A stretch of 64,000 nucleotides of DNA from Cordia subcordata (GCA_028554755.1 JAPTOF010000033.1:434001-498000); one strand, 5' to 3'; positions 11,171 through 25,392 are shown, counted from the first letter of the stretch. The notes: a model not told the origin generated them from the sequence alone. Numbers and translations are program-made.

Positions 11171-13465
11171 AATGTGTTTACTTATTCGTCCAATATGTCT
11201 GTTCTAACCACGTAAACAAATACCGTAACCAACTCTTCCATTCGAATCATACATTATTCCAAAAATCTGAACATATACGACAAAGAAAAACCCTAGAGTC
11301 TGTAAAAGGGAAAACTGTGGCGAAAGGAAATGTGAAAGTGAGAATATCTAGGAGCACCCAAGGGTTTGTTCGTGCAACCGTGCGTGTATATGAACGTCAG
11401 CACGTGCATGGGAAGAATATAAGGAAAGGGAAAAATTGTCTGCTTATCATATTCACAGACTGTACTGATCGTTATAGATTACAAGACAAAATTAATATTA
11501 CCATGTCATTATGTCATATAAATGTTTCATTAAGTTTCCAAGTAAGACAAGTTAGAAGACAAGAGAACATGTAAACTTTATACATTAGTTCTCACTTTTC
11601 ATGTCTCTCATCTTCCAGCACATCAAAATCTAGCATTAACATGTCAACCTACCAAATCTTTCAAGACAACAAAAGGACATTTGGCTCCATCAGAAACCAA
11701 TAACATTCAAAATGTGATAGATAAAGTTATATAAAAAATGCTAACATGCGTGCCCTCATCCATCAGATTCTCCATGCTTATCTATTACCTTCTTTCTTCT
11801 TTTCTGGAAGTCAAACTTCGCATGTAGTTCCTCGAGAGAGTAGGGGAGGGCTGTTACCAGAGCAGTGCTCTTCAAGTTGCCAAATGTATCACCAACCAAT
11901 AGACACAATTAGTTAAGGTAATCAATCCATTAACAGCTAAAGTGTAATCAACTTAAGAAACTAATTACACATTCAAAAGTTTCCAATAGTGTGCCAGATA
12001 AAGTATTGGTGAATTTAAATTGTCATGATCACACTTAGTCATGCTAGAAGCATGTGCCAAAATCAATTCAATAGATATGTGAAAATCTATCAAGTATATT
12101 TTTATGTGAGTTGTTGAATTATAAGGTTGTAAATCTGAAAATCTAAGCCAAGGATTCAAGCCAATCAAAAACTCCTAACCTAATGAAATGGCTTACCCTT
12201 CTGAAACTACAGGCTACATGAGTTTCAGTACATGTACAAATACAAGGGAAAACATCATGTCATCATTAAATTGTAAAGTAACATCAAATGAGCATATTAT
12301 ATGAATGTATGTATACATGTATCACTTGTGAATCCTATTATTACACATAACATTATTATAGAACTTCTTTGTTGAAAGTGGGATCCCGCTCCAAATGTGT
12401 GTATATATATTTCCAGTGTTTAAGGTAAGGGAGTTGTATGCCCATATTTTACGAACCAAACAACAGAGACTATTATGTTTCTTATTCAAAATCCTACAAT
12501 TGGTTTAGAATGCAGCAAATGCAAGTAGTAAAGAAATATGTAGCATGTTCACAAAATATTGATGCCTTGTAAAATTTCATAGAACTCATAAGAAAGCAAA
12601 AATAAGAGTGATGCATCATCTTGAATAAGCAAGAAATTGAACTAATCTGAAGCACAGACGAAGAGAAGAGTCTCGGCAACCTCAGGAGGCTTCTTTTCAT
12701 CTCTTTCTTATTTGACGATGCAGTATGTGATGATTTTGTTTCTCTTACATCACTTAGAAAATGGTCAGAAGCTTCCACCAGAAGAGCCCCAGAGGGGTAG
12801 GGGTTAGTAAAAGAATGTCCATACTAAATCTGCTGCAAATGTGATTTAAGTTCTCTTGGTATTTTCCATGGGAGAAGAAGGGAAATCAAAAGTCTTAAGC
12901 AGAGTTGACAAAGAAAATCTTCCATTCAACCAGGTAAGAATACTTTGAAGGTTAAGATATTGAGCAAACAAAGAGAAAGGAGCCAATCTGGTTGAAATGA
13001 GAAATAGGAAGCTTGAAATAAAAAGCTAAAGAAAAATTGTGACACTCTGAAAACGTCCTTCAATTCAACTCCACGTAGTATTATAAGGACTTCTTGTCCA
13101 AAAAGGACTGGACAGGGTAAATAAGTAAACTGAAATCAATTCTATTGAGTATGTTTCAATTTAAATGATTTAAGATTATTGAGTATGTTTCAATTAAAAT
13201 GATTTAAGATTACTAAGATTCATCCAAGTTCATACGGCCCTTAAAGCCACTAATTTTGCCTTTCACTAAAAAGTACTACAAATAATTGCTCTACAAACAA
13301 AAAGGAAAAGATATAGAATAATATTGTGTCTGTAGTTACTCCCTCCATTTAAGAAAGAAAGCCTTGTGGTCTTCTCTGACTTCTTATACAGTTCCCAAGA
13401 GCTATGATGAATGCAGTTACATCTACCAACTAGATATTTAGGAATTAGATGCCTGAAGCGCCTCT
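11171..13465. other. intergenic, no supported gene
   Basis: Contains only scattered short frames (for example 11317-11574 plus and 12494-12778 minus) with no known domain. A 34-bp tandem duplication lies at 13144-13211. Confidence 0.5.
13144..13211. repeat. 34-bp tandem duplication
   Basis: The unit beginning ATTGAGTATGTTTCAATT occurs at 13144 and 13178 with one base difference seen. Confidence 0.9.
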
Positions 13466-13590
13466 TTTCTTTCTTTCTTTTTTCTTTTGACCTCCCACCC
13501 CCAACCCAACTCCGCGCCCCCATCGATACAAACCTAGATCATCACCCTTGGGGAAGTAGTCTCAACTACTTGAGCTACTCCTTGAATCCC
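13466..13590 (-). mobile_element. tRNA-derived SINE-like element, copy C
   Basis: Read on the minus strand it starts AAGGAGTAGCTCAAGTAGTT (A-box-like), continues GAGACTACTTCCCCAAGG, then GGTTTGTATCGATGG (B-box-like), then a G-rich stretch and an A/G-rich tail of AAAGAAAG units. It aligns by eye with copies at 45.4 and 49.0 kb. It carries no protein; mobility would depend on a LINE. Confidence 0.6.
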
Positions 13591-15841
13591 AATTATAGGT
13601 CTTCAACGAGGGAATAAAGGAAATGAAAGGAATACGTTTTTCGAACTCTACCAGTTATGCACCTACCAAAAATACGCTCCTCCCCGTTAGAGGATCAAAT
13701 ATAGAATTCTATCAAGTAATTCAATGTTCCCTTGCCTTGATTAACTCGAAATTTCCACATTAAAATCCAATATGGAGGAAAGGACAATGCATTTGGGTTG
13801 CACCAAACTGTACTACAGCCGTGATAGCCGATCACCAACCCAAAGTAAAAGTTTGAGACAACATTGGACATCTCATGCAAATGGAGATAGGTAATAGATG
13901 GCCCTCAACAAGAACGAGCTATGCTATACCCCGCGCCTAATTGGATAAGGCTTAGTCTGAGTCGGCCAGCTTCTATTTATTTGTGGAATAGAGGCATAGG
14001 TCCTTGCTTGATGGATATAAACACTTAAATTCATCATGCACTGCATATATCACCAGCCACAGCACAACTAAACACATAAGCAATTTATGAAAATCTCTCT
14101 TTTTTCTTTTACAAAAGAATTTCAACATTCTCTTTACACAACACATCCCCTAACTTATTTCAAAGAGATCCAAAATCAGCAAAAACACCAATTTTCAAAT
14201 AAAAGAAACATCTTTACAGGCAAAATGGAATATATATATATACACATATATATATACAGATATATACACATATATATATATATACAGATATATACACATA
14301 TATATGTATACAAAAACAAGCAATTTTATATAATGAAACAAGTATAATTATGATGGAAATGTAAGTTGTGACAGAGTCTTTCATCTTACCTTGAATTTTT
14401 GAAGGCGTTTAATTGACTTAATTCAATTAAACTAAATAATGGTGGTAGAGATGGTGGCGGTAGTGGAGATGGTGGCGGCGGTGGTGGTGGTGGTGGTGGC
14501 GGCGTCGGCGGCGGGGATTTATGGCTTTTAAGATTTTGATTAATTCCATAATTCAATGTCTATGTTCGAAAAAGTTCATCAAGTTTTGGTCTTCTGGTTT
14601 TCTTCTACCAATTTTTAGTAAAAATAAAGTTAAAAAGTTTGCTCGAGTTTTTTTTTTTTTTTTTTTCTTCTGCAAGTGCAGAGAGTGGTATAATCGCAGG
14701 AACATTTCATCTCATATTTAATATGCATACAATAAAATGAAATTATTTGATGATTTATTGTTAATACTGAGAACTTCATATAATCATTTTTTAATAATAG
14801 GCATTAGATTTAATTAAATATATTTATTTTCAAGCGTAAATGCAAATTGCAGTCACTATTTTTTTTTTTAAGATTTAAAAATGAATTTTATTTTAATCTT
14901 TAAGTATAAACAACTGAATTAAGAAACAAGCTCTAGTCATTAGCAAGCATATAACCAATCGATCAGCCCCTTTCAACAACCACAATAATCATGACAAGAT
15001 ATCAATGCCTTTTTTACATTATTTTACATTTATCAATTAACTAAATAATTAATTTTATCGATCACATTTTGTTAAGCGATTAGCTAAATAACTACCAACT
15101 ATCAGCTAATTAAATAATTATCAGCTATCCTAACATTTAATTATGCTTAACAAATAGGAGTTTTGTAATGCATAATAAAAAATAAAAAAAACAGTTACTA
15201 AGTGAATCGTTTGAGCTATTTCGAACCATAGGCCAAATTTAACTTTTTGAACTCACAACACATATTTTCAAACATATAAAAACTCGGGTTAATAATGTAT
15301 CAAATACTAATTAAGTATAGACGAGAAGGACCTTATATCATGCAGTTTAAGAACTATACACCTAACAACGACCATAAAAATTATGAACAAATATGTTAAT
15401 TAAATTGTTTACATTTTTTTTATTATTTGTTCATAATTTATTAATTCACTATTTAAAATATACCCAAAATATTTTAGCACACAAACTCATATAATATTAA
15501 TATTGTTAATAAACAATATTAAGATCTTAAATATTGTGAATAAAGTTGAGGGAGCATGAGAGAAAATAATAGTAAAGGAGTCAAGTATAAATTGTGAGAC
15601 CACACAAGTCGTTTGAGAAGGGAAACTGCAAGTTACTCGCTTATTTCGAAGTTACTTGCTTATCCATATAATTTGTAATAATAATAATAATAATAATAAA
15701 GTTTAATATATAACAAGGACGTATCCGTAAATTCACTATTTCAGCTCCATAGAACAAGCCTTCTGATTTTTTACAATTATTAACACATCACTTGCAAAAC
15801 TCACACCTTTACGCCTTTCAACAAAAAAAAGAAAAAAAGGA
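13591..15841. other. intergenic region upstream of the KH gene
   Basis: Contains a TA/CA microsatellite (14228-14312), a GGT/GGC trinucleotide tract (14441-14517), a small inverted repeat with TTTGTTAAGC and GCTTAACAAA ends at 15068-15155, and an AAT run at 15678-15700. The GGT/GGC tract reads as poly-Pro on the minus strand but lacks an in-frame start. No gene is supported. Confidence 0.55.
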
Positions 15842-18800
15842 ATGGCTCAATCTCACCAAATTGAAACCCTCACAAACCCTACCCCTCCCCCTCCCCCTCC
15901 GCCACCAGCCACGGCCACATCTCCGCCGCCGTCAACCTTTTCGACTCCATCTCTACCTCTACCGTCGGAAGCCGCACCGGAATTTTCGAAACGATCGACC
16001 GTCACGGGAAAGCGTGCACGAGAGGATGACACCGGCTCAGCGGACGCGGCGACGGCCTCGGCGGACGTTCCGGCGGCTAAGCGGCGGACGAAAGTCGCCC
16101 AGGACGTGCTGTTTCGTATCGTCGTGCCGTCGAAGCAGATCGGGAAGGTCATAGGTAGGGTAGGCCATCGAATTCAGAAGATTCGCGAGGAGACCAAAGC
16201 GACTATCAAAATCGCAGACGCATTATCTGTGAGTAACCAAAGCTTTTCAAATGTTTTATCTGGTTATTTTCATCCATTTGTTATGAAATTTATGATTAAT
16301 TTGATGAATTAGAAGTGAGGTAGTTTGAAAAGAATAGGACTTTGTATTATTCATTGGGTCCCGGTTAATTTGTTGAATTAAATAGATAGAATAGATGTAA
16401 AATTCAGATAGTAGCAGTGTGTTTGGAATAAATGAATTTCACAGAATTTTGCGGAATTCAATTATAAAGCCAAAATTTCTTGTTTGGCATCATTTTTTTT
16501 TAAATGTGGAATTCATTTAGAAATCCAAGATTTGAAAATCTAGTTTACTCAAATCCCACCCCAAGAGGTAGAATTTGCCATTCTAAGAAAAGTCAAACCC
16601 ATAAAATGTTTTAAAAGAACTTCTTTTTCAATGCCCAGAGACGAGTATAGATGAAGAAAAACAAAAGTTAGGAGAAAATTTGTATAATTTACATGACCTG
16701 TGAATCCAATAAAATTTTTCCAGGTTGCTGATGAAGAGAAGGAATCTTTTTAGAATGGAAAGCAAGCTTTTTAGGATATTGCTCAAAATACCAGGATTAT
16801 GCTATTGGTATAACTTTGTTGCTGAGGTTATCGTATTATTGCCAATGCTTTGTCATTGAAATTTGATACACTATCAAAGAGGAAGATTTGTTTTATCTAG
16901 TTGGTTGCTTAGAATGCGAATTGAACACAATTTTGGTGGCTTAGTACCATATAGGATAACATTTATCTGAACAAGTTGGTTTCCTGACGTATTTTACATG
17001 CATTGTTGCATTTATTGATTCACAAGATTGAGATCTTGAAAACTCAAATTAGAGTGTCTTTGGTTGAAACTTATTTTTAAACACTGAAGGTTAAAGTAGA
17101 GATCAGCATAATACTTTTAGTAGTGAAACTCTTCTCATCATAGATTGACTACTTGTGGAGCTGGAAGTCAGCTTTAATCTGCTTGTGCAATATTAAAGTA
17201 GCAGAATAAGAAACTGGATTTGACATGACATTGACACAGTTGTTGTAGCGCAGCTTCCTTCTTCTTGTTGCATCTTTCTTTTCTTTTTTCTTTCTTTTTC
17301 TCTCTGTTTCCGGGCATATGTTTGTTTCTCGCAAACTACCTCTTTTGATTTTTGGACTGAGCATGTCGAAACTTATTATTTTTCCATTGTTGATGCTTTA
17401 TAGCGGCATGAGGAGCGAGTTATCATCATAAGTTCCAAGGACAATGATAATTCATTTTCTGATGCAGAGAATGCCCTTCATCAAATTGTTACCTTGATTC
17501 TCAAGGTAAAGGATGCATACCTGGAACTATCAGTTTCATAAATTACTTGTTCTCCATGGGGCATAGTCACTTCCATTACTGTCTTTATGTGATACCTTTA
17601 TGCATTTTTCCAGTATAACATGCCAATATTGTGCATCTTTTATTTGTTTATTCTCTGTTTGAAATGCTTCCTGTGTTGATTTCTTTGTTAAAGACATAAG
17701 TCTTTTGATCATTTGTGGTCCTATGCCATAGGACACCATTCACATTCTTACTTGTAAACGCCCCACTAATTCAGGCCCAACTAGCAGCGGCCCCAAAATC
17801 ACTGTAAAGTACTGCCCAGGGCCATATCAGTTGAAGCACAATAAAGCAATAGATCCACTGGTAGAAGTGTCTAATAGAATAAATGAGAAGTGAATGTTTA
17901 TATCGCTCAACATACAAGAATGAGTGGCCTAACTGGTTTATGGCTCTAAGACTAAGATGGAAATACTTACTGGCATTATTATTTATGTTTGTTTCCACGT
18001 GTCAACATCATGTCTTTAATTGGTTTTTCCTTCTTTATTTGACAAGGTTGCTAATTGCTATTCCACGCTTATCAAATAAGAGTGACTAGGCTAACATGTG
18101 TATGTTTCTAATATGGAGGTAGAAATGCTTGATGGCTTTACATTTTTATGTTGGATTAGATGTGTCAAAATCACGTCTTCAATTGATTTTTCTTCTCTTG
18201 TTGCTAGTTGCCATTCCTCACTTGTCTATGGCTTCAAATAGTAGGTACACTACTTTTATGGAACACATTGATTAAAAGAATGTGCTCTCTAGTGCTTCTT
18301 ACTTGTATTTAGTGCATAAGCCCAATCCAATTTGTGCCTCATTGACTTGTGCACCTATAGGAAAGATGTGTCCATCCCCTTGTCTTCTAGGGTCGAATTC
18401 AGAGTCTTGTTTTTCCCAGAAAATGTAATTCTAGGGTAGAACTCAGAGTCTTGTTTTTCCCAGAAAATGTAATTAGTTTCTTTCATGATTTTCTTTTGTG
18501 CGATAGCTGGCCAGAAAGGCTAAAGATTTGTTTGTTGACGGATTTTTTGTACAGGACGATGAAGGCAATATTGAGGTGCAGAAAGTAGGTGCAGCACATG
18601 TGGCAGCAAATACAATTAGGCTTCTAATTACTGGTTCTCAAGCCGGCAGTTTGATTGGTGTCTCTGGTCAAAATATTGAGAAACTAAGGAATTCCTCTGG
18701 AGCCACAATTACAGTTCTTGCTCAAAATCAATTGCCTCTTTGTGCATCTACCTATGAGGGTGATCGAGTAGTGCAGGTGAGAATGATGATTTCAGCATTG

Positions 18801-21800
18801 ACTGATTGAAAATTGTAAATTGCACATTTTTCTGGTTTATTCTTTCTGATAATGTATTTGGTCTCTACTATAATGCAATTAATCTTTTGCTTGTGGGTTT
18901 TATGTTTAATAATGTCCTGGGGCAAATTATATTTGAAGAATTAGTGTTTACTCTTTTCTTTTATGAGAATGAAAGCAATTTATTAATACGCACCAAGGTG
19001 GTAGAACCCAAAAATATTTAAATCTGTAACCTATCTACAAAATCTTGTATACTTTTTATATCGACTTTACAAACACCTTTAGACCAAAAACAAAGCCCAA
19101 ATGATGGCAAGAGGCTACTGAAATATTTTGAGAATGCGAGGAACAGGAAGGTGATTAGATGAAAACTCGACAAGCAGGAGATTAAGGCTTCAAAGTTTAT
19201 GTTCCTATTGCATGCTGGCTGGTAGGGAACAACAATTACTCTAAAAACTAATTAAAAGAATTGAATATGAAAGTCATATCCTTTTGTGTTTTTGCATGAC
19301 TCAGGACTCCCTTAGCTTGTGAAGCCATGGCTTGACTTTTAAGAGGGAAAACTTGAAGATGTGAGAACTGAACAAGCAGGAAATTAAATCTTCAATTTTT
19401 GTTTCTGTTTTGTCTTTGCTGATTGAGTGGAAGAATTAGTCTAGAAGAAAAGAAAAGAGGCATTGGAAATTATTAATACTCATCAATATATGGCATTGAG
19501 TGACACTTTATTTTTGTTGCATTCTTCATCTTTTTCCTTGTACAGAACTTTGATTTACATTTGATGCAAATGCAGATATCAGGGGATGTTCCTGCTGTCC
19601 TCAGGGCTGTCGTGGAGATTGGATGTCATTTGAGGTTGAATTAGTTTGCGACCAACTCTTACATAACTTTAAGCTTGTTTTTTTATTGTCTGTCTCTAAT
19701 GTATATGTTCTTAATGATTGGTCAGGGATAATCCGCCTAAACAAGTCATTTCAATCAGCCCATCGTACAGTCATGGATACAATCGGCCTCCTCAACATTT
19801 TGTTGATCCATCTTCAGGTTGTTCAATCCTTTTCATGCCATTTATCAACTCGGAAAACTAATGCATGATTGTTCTCTATGAAATCTTGATATTTTTCTCA
19901 TAACGACATCATATTTAGGACAACCAATCTTGCAGCTGAATATGTAAATCTGGAGATGACGATTCCTGAGTCATTAATTGGTGGATTAATTGGGAGATGT
20001 GGCTGCAACATTTCAAGGATCAGAAGCGAGTCTGGAGCAACCATAAAGGTTTACTGATAGATTTTTAATCTTTCCATCTTCTAACTAAGCTTGCTTCAGA
20101 TTGCGAAAGTTGTTGCTTGTGGATGCCATATGGAGTGACACCCTACAAAAGAACAACCAAAAGAAAAATCCCATCTTGAGAAAGTGATTGTTTTCCCCCT
20201 GTTGTCTTGAGTAATGCCCCAAAATGGCTGAATATACTGTCCTCTGAATTTTTTTCTTCTTTGTGTGACATGTTCCAGTATCTATTTTGCGAACATAAAA
20301 TGATGCTTCTATGCAGTAAACACCTTTTGTAGTATATACAGTCTAATGTGATACCTAGAGTACTGTATCATTTTCTTCCATCTTGGTCTTCCAGATGATT
20401 CATTTGATTGAAGTTGAACTTTTTCCCCTTCGTTTTCTCTTACGTTCATATTTTTTGGTAGGTCTATGGAGGGAAAGGTGAACATAAACAAAGGCAAATC
20501 CATTTAGGTGGTAGTGCCCAACAGGTAAGTCAAGTGTCCTTGGCCTTTGTGGTCTCTGTGTCAGGTCTTCTTGGCTGCTTTGTCTCAAGTTTGTTGTTAA
20601 GTGAGTAACAATTGAATATTTGTGGATTTTGTTCTATTAGGTCTCCTTTCCTTTCTTGGAGTAGATGGTTTCTTTACTCTTGCTCATCTGTTTGAATACC
20701 TTTGTTAAGGATGATTAATTATGAAAATTTGACAATATACATTTATCAAAATCAGAAAAACTAGCTATCTTTTAGTAGTATAGTAATGGAAGCCTACTCA
20801 AATATCATAAAGTGAAAGACTTCTTCCGTGTTTTTTCTTTTTTTCTTTTGGTTCTGTTTGTTTTTGTTTTTGTGTGTGTTTTTTTTTTGGGGGGGGGGGG
20901 GGGGTTTGCATTTGATAGATAAATGGTGCTTCTCTCAGATTCAACTAAAATCTGAGCTGTAGGTGTTATTTACAGATTGAGATATTGAGCACACGTAATG
21001 AGATTGAGATGTAATTCAGTGTTCAATCTTGCTGTTATCAACAGGTGGCCCTTGCAAAGCAAAGAGTTGATGAATATGTTTATTCCCAAATGATGCTACA
21101 ACCTGGCACTCAACAGTCAGTGTAAATATCAAAGACTTAAACTCATTCTTGCTTTCACATATATGGAATTACTAGTTTCTCAACATGAGGACAAGTCTAC
21201 TTAATACGCTATTTATTTGAATGTAAGTTTTGTATTCGACCAGGATAAATAATTTTTAATTGTTCTACACAGGCCAGATATCTCAAACACTCTATTGCAA
21301 GGATATGCACAAGGGTACGGACTGTACTCAAACAGGTTCTCATAAAAACTCTCCTTAGAAGTGTCTATTGCTGCGTGCTTCGTGTGTCAAGTGCCTGCAT
21401 ATTAATGTTTCACATGCATTGTGCACATATACACCCACTAACTTTCTGTGTATTGAGGTTCATCTTTTGATTGTCGCTAGATAGTTCTCATCATCCTGCT
21501 ATATATTCTGATATCCTCGGTGACTCAAGTCTTGATTGGGTCCGGTTCTCATGTCTTAGATGAATAAATATTCAAGATATTTGTTAGGGCAAGTGATTTG
21601 TGGGTATAACTTCATTTGCCTAATAACATCATTTTAAATGACAAAGAAAACGCTCCGTTGTTGATGTGCTGATTCCTTTTATTATCAGTCTTGCCGAATA
21701 TGTTTAAGCATTTCTAAATTTTAAACGAGGATGTTGCCGAGTTGACTGCTTGTTGCTTGGCTGAAAGTGAAACATCTTTTTTCAAGCGTGGCTTCATATC

Positions 21801-22034
21801 TTGTATATTGGGGTTGTTGGAGCTAATGCATAATGCGTTACCTCATATTGCAGCAATTTAAATCAGGCTGGAATGATGACATCTCTACCGCAGATACCAC
21901 AAATACCGCAAATCCCACAGATGCCGCAAATGCCCCAGATACCCCAGATGTACTCAACAACTGTCGCAAACCAAGCTCCTTATTTCGGTCAGCCGTTTCA
22001 AGCGCCTCAGTCTTACCAAGCTCCACCGTTATAG
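15842..22034 (+). CDS. three-KH-domain RNA-binding protein (ten exons)
   Basis: Exons: 15842-16228, 17404-17505, 18555-18776, 19576-19634, 19726-19817, 19936-20048, 20462-20524, 21045-21115, 21273-21335, 21854-22034. All junctions are GT-AG and the phases close to 450 residues. The N-terminus is a Pro/Ala-rich disordered segment with a run of nine prolines and basic clusters (GKRARE, AAKRRTK) that could act as nuclear signals. KH1 is about 89-163 with loop GRVG (105-108), KH2 about 183-257 with GVSG (198-201), KH3 about 291-361 with GRCG (307-310). The C-terminus is Gln/Tyr/Pro-rich with PQI/PQM repeats at 403-423. This is the plant poly(C)-binding-like KH group; such proteins bind single-stranded RNA and affect splicing or mRNA fate. 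KH1 keeps the FRIVVPSKQIGKVIGR block and is unlike FLK or PEPPER, so no symbol is given. Failure to use the exon 8 donor (GTCAGT) gives a stop at 21123 and a 372-residue form without the tail. Confidence 0.92.
16418..16600. mobile_element. foldback-family B remnant in KH intron 1 (uninterrupted copy)
   Basis: Starts GTGTTTGGAATAAATGAATT and includes GGAATTCATTTAGAAATCC and AGATTTGAAAATCT. It aligns by eye with 41765-41933 and then with sequence after 42160. It therefore serves as the uninterrupted form of the copy at 41.8 kb. The right terminus was not found. Confidence 0.6.
18385..18474. repeat. 44-bp tandem duplication in KH intron 2
   Basis: TTCTAGGGT followed by CAGAGTCTTGTTTTTCCCAG recurs at a 44-bp offset (18385 and 18429) with two or three changes. 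Confidence 0.9.
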
Positions 22035-23338
22035 GCGGTGGGAGTGGCCGGTTTGGCGGGCGCTTTGGTTTGCATCAAGTCAGTGATGTACAAATTGCGA
22101 GTGTTGGATGAGTGAACTTTTCACATACAGCATAACTTTGTAATTTAAATAGCTGTTGCTGGCATTAGGGTTTAGATTATTTCTTTGACATAGATGCATC
22201 TGACGGGTGAAAACAGTAATGGAGGGATGTATTTTGATGGAAGGTCATGAACTATTGTTCCTGGGAAAATAGTATTTTGGATTTACGCATACCTTAATCG
22301 GTGTATAAGCTTCCTGTTTGAATTACGTCTTTGAATAATCTTTGTCATCTATTCTTTTTTTGGGTTATCAAATAATCGTGTCATCACTTTATCATTGCTT
22401 TATAACATTATTACGTGCGAAGGAAATTTAGAAATCGTGATTCGTGAACTCTTCATCATTTGTTATTGTTAGATCTCACTCGTAACGACGTTCGTTTCCC
22501 ATGCCTCGTTGTAGCTGGCGGTTCAACCTCTACGAAACTAACTTATTGTTCCATTTTGTACACTAAATTAGTTTTTCGGTTAGTCTTAACCGATCTTTAT
22601 TTTTATTTGGGTAAAATCGTTGTCATATTGTTATAGGCAAAAGTTTCAACCCACTGCATTTCTTTTTAACGTTTGAGATCTCCATCGAAATTTCTTTTTA
22701 TTTTACTTTACCCACTTCTTTAGTTTTTTTCGAAACACCTTAAAACATTTATTTTTATTTTAGATAAAATTATCATTTGTCACTGTATTTTGATAACATG
22801 AAGATTTTTCTTATATACACAATGTTGTCCATAATTTCTCGCCATGATTTTCACATATAATTGTCTAGATTAAATAGATTATTAGTGTGAGTTATGACTT
22901 GTCCATATTCTATTGGTTGGTTTGTTTAGATATTTTGGTAAAATGTTATTCAACGGTTAGCATTTTTTCAACATTTTAAAAATGGTAGCGAAAAATTTTG
23001 CCACCTCTGAGATCGTGTATAGTAAGTGATAATTTTAACCATGTAAAATGAAAATCTGTTGAAGAAAGTGAAAAATTAAAGAAGTGAAGAAAAATGAAAA
23101 AGAAAAAGAAATAGTGCGTGACTTGGAACTTTTTCCTATTAACTGGTCAAATGACAATATAAATATTGATGATCGATGGGTGATTGACGCATTGGCCCCA
23201 TATTAATACGGCCCAATATATGCATTAGGATCAGGCCCATGCTTGTGGGGTACGGCAGCCCATCTCTGTTGAATTCAACATGGTGTTGAAGGAAAGAATC
23301 GAGAAAATCTTTCATGACGCACTAAAAATCAAGTTACG

Positions 23339-23453
23339 GCCTGTTTGGCTCTGTTTATTTTGGGGCTTATAAATCTCAACGGTAAAAAACGTGTGAGAGA
23401 AGCTTTTTGCTTCTCGGGCTTATAAGCCCCCAAATAGGCAGAGCCAAACAGGC
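23339..23453. mobile_element. 115-bp foldback element (MITE-like)
   Basis: Both ends are GCCTGTTTGGCTCTG in inverted orientation. The inverted ends extend about 34 bp to CTTATAA with about three mismatches, leaving a middle of about 47 bp. Target duplication not certain. Confidence 0.8.
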
Positions 23454-24010
23454 TATTACTCCAGAATTGCATGCATGATGGGTGGAATGGAGCTACAATT
23501 TAAGGATATAGGCACCTATAAGGGGAGGAGAAGGAACCCAATGGAGATGATCGACCATCCAGCAACCCTAAACACTAACCCGACCCGAAAAACATTGCTC
23601 GGTATCATCGACAGCCCTTCTAACTCAAAAAGGGATCCTAAGTTCAGCCTAAGGAAGGACCCGAATCTTAATTGTAGGGATACTTATATATATACTATCT
23701 TAAAATTCTGTAATTTATCATGGTGTAACAATTGTATTCTCTGCATGCAATTCGTACAAGAAAGCTTTTGTACGTGGAGCAGAATCATGAATGGCTCTTC
23801 TTTCTCTGTTTCTGATGCAGCCTTAATAATTAATCACTATGTATTTAACAATTGGCATGGCAAGTTGCAACATTAGTCGCATGATTAAAGCTGATGTTTC
23901 ACACCTTTTCATACTAAAAAAAATGCATGTTACTTTGGATTAAGAAGCTATTAATCCCATAATTCACTGGCACCCCACACGTGTGCAACACTAGCTAAGC
24001 TAAGCTAGTT

Positions 24011-24042
<32 letters not shown>

Positions 24043-25392
24043 GTATATATCCCATTTTCTAAGAAAGAAAGGTCAGCTTTGATACGCGTACGTAAATGGA
24101 TCTCATGCATGATCCTGGCACGTGCAACCTTGTGAAAATGATTCCATCTAATTAAAAAAAAAAAAGAATTAGTTGAAATTAAAGTCTTTAATTTTTTGCA
24201 TGGCTGGGATCGAACTCTTCGATTCACGTAAGGTTGGCTTTGTGTCGTACGTGGTTTGCATTGTCCCGAGATTTAATTAATTGGTTTTGTTTATCTATTC
24301 CAACCAAATGATTGTCTAGCTAGCACCGTTAGCTACTTTGACCATGTGCACGTGTGCCCATTATATCATCACACGTGCACTGACTGTGTGCTTTATGGCG
24401 CAATCTATTAGAGGAAAGAATTTGCTCATAATGTTATAATATTATGAACGAAATTTAATATTTGAAGATTATATGCCCCTCCTACTAGATTTGTGTTTAT
24501 TAGTGTTGTCATCACGGGTTTAAAACTTTAGTCTAATTACCTAAACTTATTTATGGTGGCAGACCAATAATTGGATTTGACTCATTACATGTGGTATTAG
24601 AGCAGATTTCATGCCACCTAAGAGTTCTCGATTGTAGTTATGTTTTGTTTTTATCACACATTAGTGTGTTTTGTGTTCAGTTTGTAATATCATGAATTTA
24701 CTACTACTATCATTGCGAATATAAATATTTTAAGTCAATTGACTAAATTCAATTGTAAATCAATAATCGAGGTTATGTCGTTACAAAATATGATTCATAT
24801 TTAACACTTTTCATATTCCATATACCATATGACGTACCTAGAAATTGATATCTACGCGTAAGGAGGTGGTGATGGATTGTTTATGTATTCCAACCCAAAT
24901 GACTGGTGGTAAGCATAAGCAGCAAATAATTACAAGTTTAGGTTGACCAAGCACGTGCACGTGTGGCCACTACAACAAAACACATGCACCTTCTTGTTTG
25001 CCAGGTGCAACCCAATCTGTATCTTTGCTTGAAACGAACGCAATATCACGTGGCATTAAATTTGTTACGTACTTCTTGTTCCTATATTGAAGAAAAATAA
25101 ATGTTATTATATTGATATATGTTTCATAATCATAAATGAGATATTCAAATAATTGCAAATACATATTTCTTTGTTCTGAGTTAAGAAATTTCTAAATCCC
25201 ATTAAAATTGAGGTTCGAAATAGTGCCGAAAATTGAAACAGTGTATTTGGCCATACGAGGCTTGTGAGTTGTGACTTTCTCTCATTATTTTATAGTAGAG
25301 TTCAAGAAAAAGTTTATGTAATATCAAATTTTAAACTAAGAATACAAGTAATGTCTATAATTATAGTAATAGACACAAGTATTTTGATATAC

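Noticed and set aside
12494..12778. 94-codon minus-strand open frame rich in Ser/Arg
   Set aside because: No domain, no splice partner, and length within what chance gives in this window.
13925..13965. Stretch resembling the 3' end of a known plant SINE (GAGTCGGCC)
   Set aside because: Too short, and no A or B box at the expected distance.
14441..14517. Poly-proline (extensin-like) reading on the minus strand
   Set aside because: No in-frame start and a stop shortly upstream; a GGT/GGC microsatellite explains it.
23475..23876. 133-codon plus-strand open frame
   Set aside because: No recognisable domain; composition changes along the frame; probably chance.
24195..24225. tRNA-like GGGATCGAACT (reverse T-arm)
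   Set aside because: No matching acceptor, D or anticodon stems could be built around it.
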